Below, one piece after another: positions 59,471-64,000 of a DNA stretch of 64,000 nucleotides. The position numbers and the translations under genes are program-made. The stretch is from Fen-1058 sp964398185. Lineage in GTDB: Bacteria; Chloroflexota; Anaerolineae; Fen-1058. A model generated the notes under the pieces. The model made no database searches. It was given only the letters and a program-made list of their open reading frames with translations, and was not told the DNA's origin. Location of the stretch: the NCBI GenBank assembly GCA_964398185.1, contig CAYNML010000018.1, positions 14,042-78,041 on the forward strand, in the 5' to 3' direction. Each line of letters starts with the position of its first letter. Positions within the stretch are counted from its first letter, which is position 1.

Positions 59471-60676
59471 ATGTCTGCATTACCACACCGCACCATCCTC
59501 TGCATCACCAGCTATGAAAAAGGGCAGGCCTTCATGCGCCAGGCCAAGGAGCAGGGCAGCACCGTCTACCTGCTCACCGTCGAGAAGCTGCGCGACGCCG
59601 ACTGGCCGCGCGATCAACTCGACGAAATCTTCTTCATGCCGTCGCTTTTCCACGAGCAGGACATGATCTATGCGGTGAGTTACCTGGCCCGCACCCGCCC
59701 GCTCGATCGGATTGTGGCGCTGGACGACTACGACGTGGAGATGGCGGCCTCCCTGCGCGAGCATCTGCGCATCCCCGGCATGGGCGACACCACCGCGCGC
59801 TACTTCCGCGACAAACTGGCCATGCGCGTGCGGGCCAGAGATCGCGGCGTGCGCGTGCCGGAGTTTGTGCATGTCCTCAACTACGATCGTCTGCGCGACT
59901 TCATGTGGCGCGTGCCCGCCCCGTGGATGTTGAAGCCGCGCTCGGAAGCAAGTTCGCTCGGCATCAAGAAGATCAACGCGCAGGATGAATTGTGGCCCGC
60001 CATCGACGCGCTGGGCGATCGGCAGTCGTATTACGTGCTGGAACAATACGTGCCCGGTCACGTGTTCCACGTCGATTCGATCGTGTCTGAAAAGGAAGTG
60101 GTCTTTGCGGAAGTGCACGGCTACATCAAGCCGCCCTTTGACGTGATGCACGGCGGCGGCATCTTCGTCACGCGCACCCTGCCGCGTGAAGCGGAAGACG
60201 CGCAGGCCCTGCGCGCGTTGAACCAGCAGCTGCTCGAAGCGCTGGGCTTTGTGCGCGGGGTGACGCATGCGGAGTTCATCAAGGGGCAGGAAGACGGCCA
60301 GTTCTACTTCCTCGAATGCGCGGCGCGCGTGGGCGGGGCCAACATCGTCGAGTTGGTGGAAGCCACCACGGGCTTGAATCTGTGGGCCGAGTGGGCCAGG
60401 ATCGAAATCGGGGGCGAGGATGTGCCCTACGAGCTGCCGCCGCACCGATCGGATTACGGCGGCCTCATCATCTCGCTCGCCAAGCAGGAATGGCCTGATC
60501 TTTCAGGCTATACCGATCCCGAAATCGTGTGGCGCATGAAGCGCAAGAATCATGCCGGGCTGGTGGTGCGCGCCGACAATCCGCAGCGTGTGCAGGAACT
60601 GCTCGAAAGTTACGTGCCGCGCTTTGACAACGATTTCCACGCCACCCTCCCGCCGCCTGACAAGCCTTCCAATTAG
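59471..60676 (+). CDS. ATP-grasp domain enzyme (carboxylate-amine ligase type)
   Basis: ATG 59471 has GGGGG upstream. The 401-residue protein has a preATP-grasp domain (ILCITSYEKGQAFMRQAKEQ, VALDDYDVEMAASLREHL), then the ATP-grasp fold with PWMLKPRSEASSLGIKKI, EQYVPGHVFHVDSIV and a C-terminal metal site in FYFLECAARVGGANIVELVE. It joins a carboxylate to an amine or thiol via an acyl phosphate. Relatives include carnosine synthase-like and BtrJ-like ligases. Substrates cannot be assigned. A strong terminator follows at 60698. Confidence 0.88.
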   Translation: MSALPHRTILCITSYEKGQAFMRQAKEQGSTVYLLTVEKLRDADWPRDQLDEIFFMPSLFHEQDMIYAVSYLARTRPLDRIVALDDYDVEMAASLREHLRIPGMGDTTARYFRDKLAMRVRARDRGVRVPEFVHVLNYDRLRDFMWRVPAPWMLKPRSEASSLGIKKINAQDELWPAIDALGDRQSYYVLEQYVPGHVFHVDSIVSEKEVVFAEVHGYIKPPFDVMHGGGIFVTRTLPREAEDAQALRALNQQLLEALGFVRGVTHAEFIKGQEDGQFYFLECAARVGGANIVELVEATTGLNLWAEWARIEIGGEDVPYELPPHRSDYGGLIISLAKQEWPDLSGYTDPEIVWRMKRKNHAGLVVRADNPQRVQELLESYVPRFDNDFHATLPPPDKPSN

Positions 60677-60697
60677 GACTGCTGCTGATTTTGACGT

Positions 60698-60726
60698 AGA
60701 CCGATCGCCTCTGGATCGGTCTTTTT
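60698..60726 (+). terminator. Rho-independent terminator after the ATP-grasp gene
   Basis: AGACCGATC (60698-60706), a 7-base loop, GATCGGTCT (60714-60722) and TTTTT. It cleanly separates the ATP-grasp gene from the regulator operon. Confidence 0.9.
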
Positions 60727-60752
60727 GTTACATAATCAAAACTATATTAAAG

Positions 60753-60785
60753 TTATACAAATACTTGACAAGATTTGTTCATTGT
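60753..60785 (+). promoter_or_regulatory. Three 11-bp CarH-type operator repeats
   Basis: Contiguous units TTATACAAATA (60753-60763), CTTGACAAGAT (60764-60774) and TTGTTCATTGT (60775-60785). The first two fit the pattern nTnnACAnnnn exactly and the third has TCA in place of ACA. That pattern is what each DNA-binding domain of Thermus CarH contacts in successive 11-bp steps. The repeats cover the -35 and most of the spacer, so bound protein would block RNA polymerase. An ACAAAT...ATTTGT dyad (60757-60778) is also present. Confidence 0.65.
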
Positions 60786-60793
60786 GATATAGT
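60765..60793 (+). promoter_or_regulatory. Strong consensus promoter of the photoreceptor operon
   Basis: TTGACA (60765-60770), a 17-base spacer and TATAGT (60788-60793), set in unusually AT-rich DNA for this genome. The start falls near 60800, with GGAG at 60807-60810 as RBS for ATG 60818. It is the best -35 in the window and fully overlaps the operator repeats. Confidence 0.8.
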
Positions 60794-60817
60794 ATTTCCA
60801 ATGAATGGAGTAGCAAT

Positions 60818-61786
60818 ATGGAAAACTCAAGCGAATTACTGAGCATTTCAGACGAACCGATTTACAACGCAAAAGCGGTGACGAGACAGACTGGAGTGAC
60901 CCCGGCCACGCTGCGGGCGTGGGAGCGGCGCTACGGCGTCCTATTGCCCGATCGGACGGCGGGCGGCCACCGGCTTTACTCGGCGCGCGACATCGCCGCC
61001 ATCAAGTGGCTGCGGCAGCAAATTGAGCAGGGCATGACCATCAGCCGGGCAGTGGCGCTGCTGCAGCATCAACTGGGCCGCGCGGAATTTATGCCGTCGG
61101 TGCAGATTCTGACGGAAGCGCCGCAGCCCGCGCGCTCGCTGGACACGATCCGCGCCGATCTTTATGAAGCACTGATCGACTTTGACGAAGCGACAGCCGA
61201 GGAAGTGCTGAGCGAAGCGTACTCGCTGCACCCGATCGAAGCGGTGTGTGTCAGCGTGATTCAAGCGGTGCTGGCGCAGTTGGGGCACGATTGGGTGAGT
61301 GGCAAGATCACAGTCGCTCACGAACACTTCGCGTCGAACTATCTGCGGCGCAAGCTGCTGGCGCTGATCGACACCGGCCCCAGCACGCGGCCCGGCACCA
61401 TCGCCATTGGGGCGGCTCCAGCGGACATGCATGAGATGGGCATTCTGCTGTTGTCGATCTTTCTGCGGCGGCGCGGCTGGCACGTGGTCTATCTGGGCCA
61501 GGCGGTTCCGCTGGAAGATTTGCCGAAGTCGCTGCCGATGCTGAATGCCGATGTGCTGGTGCTGGCCTCGACAGTGCCCGATTCGGCGCAGGCGCTGCGC
61601 GGCATTCAAACATGGCTCGATCGGATCCCGGCGGCTCAACGGCCCGCGTTTGCGTTCGGCGGCCCGGCCTTCAATAATCATCCCGAGCTGCTGAGCGAAG
61701 TGCCCGGCACATTCCTGGGGGAAACCCTGCAGTCCGGCATCGACGCCATCGAGCGGCTGATGAACGAACGGAAGAACACTCAGTAA
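60818..61786 (+). CDS. MerR-type AdoCbl-dependent photoreceptor repressor (CarH/LitR family)
   Basis: A 322-residue protein. The N-terminal MerR winged helix has YNAKAVTRQTGVTPATLRAW and RTAGGHRLYSARDIAAIKWL. A four-helix cap domain follows with the Wx9EH signature of B12 photoreceptors (W159, E169, H170). The cobalamin-binding domain has DxHxxG (D203, H205, G208), then after 41 residues AST (250-252; S-x-T in the consensus, so S is replaced by A) and, 28 residues on, GG (281-282). In the dark, AdoCbl binding makes such proteins tetramerise and repress; light breaks the Co-C bond and frees the promoter. Operator-like repeats overlap its own promoter, implying autorepression. Confidence 0.92.
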   Translation: MENSSELLSISDEPIYNAKAVTRQTGVTPATLRAWERRYGVLLPDRTAGGHRLYSARDIAAIKWLRQQIEQGMTISRAVALLQHQLGRAEFMPSVQILTEAPQPARSLDTIRADLYEALIDFDEATAEEVLSEAYSLHPIEAVCVSVIQAVLAQLGHDWVSGKITVAHEHFASNYLRRKLLALIDTGPSTRPGTIAIGAAPADMHEMGILLLSIFLRRRGWHVVYLGQAVPLEDLPKSLPMLNADVLVLASTVPDSAQALRGIQTWLDRIPAAQRPAFAFGGPAFNNHPELLSEVPGTFLGETLQSGIDAIERLMNERKNTQ

Positions 61787-61811
61787 CTGGCAGAGCAGAG
61801 GAGGAAAGATC

Positions 61812-62717
61812 ATGCGTGTCATCGTAACGGGTGGAAGCGGTTTAATCGGACGGGCGCTGGTTGATAGTCTGGCGCGTGACGGCCACGAAGTGATCGTGTT
61901 GAGTCGCAATCCTGATGCGGTCAAGAATTTGCCCACGGGCGCGTGCGCCGAGCGGTGGGACGGTAAGACGGCGCAGGGCTGGGGCAAGTTCGTCAACGGC
62001 GCGGAGGCCGTCGTGAACCTGGCAGGCGCCACCATATCCGATCGGTGGTCGGACACCCACAAGACAGAAATCCGCGAGAGCCGCGTGAATGCGGGGCAGG
62101 CGATTGTGGCAGCGGTGAAGGCCGCCGAGCAAAAGCCGCGCGTGGTCATCCAGTCATCGGCGGTGGGTTACTACGGGCCGTGCGGCGCGGAGGAAATCAC
62201 CGAAAATTCCCCCGCTGGCAGCGACTTTCTGGCAAGCGTGTGCAAAGCGTGGGAAGCCTCCACGGCTGAACTTGATAACATGGGCATTCGCCGTCCGATC
62301 ATTCGCACGGGTGTGGTGCTGGACAAAAACGGCGGAGCGCTGCCGAAGATGGTGATGCCCGTCAAGCTGTTTGTGGGTGGGCCGTTGGGCAGCGGCAAGC
62401 AGTACTTCCCGTGGATTCACCTGCACGACGAGGTCGCCGCGATTCGCTGGCTGATCGACAACCCGAATGCGCACGGCGTGTACAACCTCAGCGCGCCGCA
62501 GCCGTTGACCAACAAGGACTTCACGCGCGCCATCGGCAAAGTGCTGGGGCGGCCCACGTTCATGCCGGTTCCCGCGTTCGCCATGAAGACCCTATTCGGC
62601 GAGATGTCGACATTGCTGCTGGACGGTCAACGCCAGATGCCGGTGCGTTTGGTGAAGGAAGGCTTCAAGTTCAAGTTCACCAACGCCGAAGCGGCGCTGC
62701 GCGATGTGCTGAAGTAA
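61812..62717 (+). CDS. TIGR01777 family NAD-dependent epimerase/oxidoreductase (SDR39U1/YfcH-like)
   Basis: A 301-residue extended short-chain dehydrogenase. It opens with MRVIVTGGSGLIGRAL (G-x-x-G-x-x-G dinucleotide loop), has WDGKTAQGW and VNLAGATISDRW, the YYG motif in SSAVGYYGPCG (catalytic tyrosine changed in context), and ends VKEGFKFKFTNAEAALRDVL, the family's DUF1731 tail. GAGGAGG is an excellent RBS, and only 25 bases separate it from the photoreceptor gene. TIGR01777 genes are recurrent neighbours of CarH/LitR regulators in other bacteria. The substrate is unknown. Confidence 0.92.
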   Translation: MRVIVTGGSGLIGRALVDSLARDGHEVIVLSRNPDAVKNLPTGACAERWDGKTAQGWGKFVNGAEAVVNLAGATISDRWSDTHKTEIRESRVNAGQAIVAAVKAAEQKPRVVIQSSAVGYYGPCGAEEITENSPAGSDFLASVCKAWEASTAELDNMGIRRPIIRTGVVLDKNGGALPKMVMPVKLFVGGPLGSGKQYFPWIHLHDEVAAIRWLIDNPNAHGVYNLSAPQPLTNKDFTRAIGKVLGRPTFMPVPAFAMKTLFGEMSTLLLDGQRQMPVRLVKEGFKFKFTNAEAALRDVLK

Positions 62718-62728
62718 CGAGCAAGAAG

Positions 62729-62830
62729 ATGAACAAGATTACCGAGTGGATCAAGAATATCGGGAAGTGGATAGAAGGTGCGTTGAAGGGCGGGCCGCCA
62801 GAGCCGGTGCCGGTGCCGGTGCGGCGCTGA
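62729..62830 (+). CDS. 33-residue cationic amphipathic peptide
   Basis: ATG 62729 opens a short frame, MNKITEWIKNIGKWIEGALK followed by GGPPEPVPVPVRR. The first 20 residues form a lysine/tryptophan-rich amphipathic helix and the rest is a proline-valine tail. AGAAG directly precedes it. It lies 11 bases after the oxidoreductase stop and 27 before the DICT gene, so it is likely co-transcribed. It could bind membrane or a partner protein. Translation is unproven. Confidence 0.5.
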   Translation: MNKITEWIKNIGKWIEGALKGGPPEPVPVPVRR

Positions 62831-62857
62831 GCGCAGTACAGTAGAAAGGCAAATGGC

Positions 62858-63397
62858 ATGACATACCCGTTGCAAGTTCTCATCGATAATATGCGGGCGC
62901 TGGTGGACGAAAAGCCGGAACGCGAATTGGCTCAATCGCAAGACGTGGTCAGCTTCGGCTCATTCAGTTACACCGCGTCTGTCAAAGCGATGGAGTTGAT
63001 GAGCCACATCATCGAAGACGCGGTGATCGATTCGCCGGGTGAGATCGATCTGCTGGTGTCGTTCCAGAAGATGTCGCGCGTCAAGAATCAGCTCGAGCGT
63101 TACACCCGCGTGGCGCAGTCTGCGCGCCGCCTGGTGTTGGCCGGCGAGATCGACTGGCAGGTTCCGGCCTGGCCGCGCGTCGAGGTGATCGACACCGCCG
63201 ACGATCCGATGATCGATTACTGGTTCGTGGTGGCCGAGGGCGGCGGTGTGCATATGGCGCTGCTGGCGCAGGAAGTTTCCGGTCTGGCCGGACAGCGCAA
63301 TTACAAGGGCTTTTTCACGCTCGATCGCGCGATTGCGCGCAAGGTGGCTGCGACCATTCGGGACTTACTGGGTGAGAAGCGAGTGATAGTGGCATAG
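62858..63397 (+). CDS. DICT sensory domain protein
   Basis: A 179-residue protein. After an N-terminal SFGSFSYTASVKAMELMSH, the DICT landmarks appear: VSFQKMSRVKNQLERYTRVA, GEIDWQVPAWPRVEVIDTAD, DPMIDYWFVVAEGG and NYKGFFTLDRAI. DICT is a predicted sensor domain usually fused to diguanylate cyclases, MerR regulators or kinases and has been suggested to respond to light. Here it stands alone in an operon headed by a B12 photoreceptor, which supports that suggestion. AAAGG precedes ATG 62858. A possible partner is the MerR protein itself. Confidence 0.75.
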   Translation: MTYPLQVLIDNMRALVDEKPERELAQSQDVVSFGSFSYTASVKAMELMSHIIEDAVIDSPGEIDLLVSFQKMSRVKNQLERYTRVAQSARRLVLAGEIDWQVPAWPRVEVIDTADDPMIDYWFVVAEGGGVHMALLAQEVSGLAGQRNYKGFFTLDRAIARKVAATIRDLLGEKRVIVA

Positions 63398-63516
63398 CGC
63401 GCCGCTGCGCTCACCAACCGGGTCCTCGCGGTTGGCTCGTGTCGCCCGCGAGGACGCGGGCTTGGCGCACAGGCGGAAGATAGATTTTTAACAGGCTGTA
63501 CAGAGCGAGGTGCAGG

Positions 63517-63999
63517 ATGAGTACTTGCGAGCGTTCCTTCAAAGTTAAGGCAGAATTGGCGGCAGTAGCAGCCTTCCACGATGATCCGGTGTCCCTGGCA
63601 GCGATTACGCCGCCGCCGGTGCGCGTGACCATTCAGCGCTTCGACAAGCCGGTGCGCGCAGGCAGCCGCGTGATCTTCCGCCTGAGCGTGGGGCCGATCG
63701 GTGTGACGTGGGATGGCACCATTGCGGAGTATGTCGCGGGGCAATACTTCCGCGATGTGCAGAACAGCGGGCCGTTCGGCGCGTGGAGTCACACGCATTC
63801 GTTCACAGCAGAGGCCGATGGGACGCGCGTGAGCGATCGGGTGGAGTATGAGCCGCCGCTGGGTTTGATCGGGAAGTTGATAGATCCATTACTGGTGAGA
63901 CCGTCGTTGAAGTACATGTTTGATTATCGGGCAAGGAAGACGCGCGAAATATTGGAGCAGGGCAGACAGGCAGCCAAACAGCAAGCGGCTTATCGGTAG
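63517..63999 (+). CDS. SRPBCC (START-like) ligand-binding protein
   Basis: A 160-residue protein with FKVKAELAAVAAFHDDP at the start, then GPIGVTWDGTIAEYVAGQYF, SGPFGAWSHTHSFTAEADGTR and DRVEYEPPLGLIGKLIDPLL, the classic SRPBCC strand-helix order with the long C-terminal helix. It should bind a hydrophobic ligand in its cavity. GAGGTGCAGG precedes ATG 63517. SRPBCC domains are fused to, or next to, TIGR01777 enzymes elsewhere, so it probably presents substrate to the 61812 enzyme. The gene is complete one base before the window ends. Confidence 0.88.
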   Translation: MSTCERSFKVKAELAAVAAFHDDPVSLAAITPPPVRVTIQRFDKPVRAGSRVIFRLSVGPIGVTWDGTIAEYVAGQYFRDVQNSGPFGAWSHTHSFTAEADGTRVSDRVEYEPPLGLIGKLIDPLLVRPSLKYMFDYRARKTREILEQGRQAAKQQAAYR

Positions 64000-64000
64000 A

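Noticed and set aside
62411..62830. 139-codon frame ending in the small peptide
   Set aside because: Its first 106 codons are a shadow of the TIGR01777 gene; only the last part from ATG 62729 is kept as a candidate gene.
1..64000. tRNA, rRNA, tmRNA or insertion-sequence transposase genes
   Set aside because: No cloverleaf with TTC-type T-loop, rRNA core words or transposase domains were noticed on reading; a tRNAscan-SE run would settle the tRNA question.

Overview
The window is GC-rich, gene-dense bacterial DNA, most likely from an uncultured member of Chloroflexota (Anaerolineae or a related class). This is inferred from the mix of families: a BMP-type nucleoside ABC importer, LiaF-like membrane proteins, lamin-tail and Reg_prop proteins, a MoxR/DUF58/VWA cluster and an AdoCbl-type MerR regulator. 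It is a draft, probably metagenomic, assembly. Two 100-N gaps (14701-14800 and 17528-17627) are each flanked by the same 55 bases on both sides, the mark of unmerged contig ends. No tRNA, rRNA or CRISPR array was seen.

Layout. 1-3235 (-): nucleoside/purine ABC importer (lipoprotein, double ATPase, partial permease). 3483-8095 (-): FtsK, a polyproline-linker protein and an HExxH protein. 8150-10444: an AAA ATPase-DUF4276 pair, a candidate defence cassette, between two decayed gene tails. 10577-16026 (+): HtrA-like protease, then MoxR-DUF58-VWA-VWA. 16076-20223 (-): DUF6544-like protein, apolipoprotein N-acyltransferase, LiaF-like protein and PlsC acyltransferase. 20552-22712: AT-rich island with a PD-(D/E)XK nuclease and a truncated methyltransferase. 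22930-34335 (-): P-type ATPase, GNAT, two hydrolases, small membrane proteins, an adhesin-like lipoprotein, a PaaK-like ligase and a receiver protein. Several of these are separated by copies of one terminator family. 34503-39051 (-): NarL-type regulator and its probable giant propeller sensor kinase. 39157-40677 (-): ComM/YifB.

40870-46837 (+): two secreted proteins, a multi-OB-fold zinc-ribbon protein, a PD40 lipoprotein and a TctA-like permease. 46913-50256: a large surface protein followed by a second, truncated copy of the permease 3' end. 50292-53380: a three-gene restriction-modification system with two adenine methyltransferases, DpnII-like in layout. 53385-60676: a DUF457 membrane protein, a DUF433/DUF5615 toxin-antitoxin pair, a phospholipase-D-like exoprotein, an esterase and an ATP-grasp enzyme.

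60753-63999: the most interesting unit. A CarH/LitR-type B12 photoreceptor repressor sits behind a strong promoter overlapped by three 11-bp repeats that fit the CarH operator pattern. It is followed on the same strand by a TIGR01777 oxidoreductase, a 33-residue cationic peptide, a DICT-domain protein and an SRPBCC protein. This reads as a light- and B12-controlled operon.

Dispersed palindromic elements are abundant and fall into at least four families. Two of them act as, or overlap, terminators at gene 3' ends.
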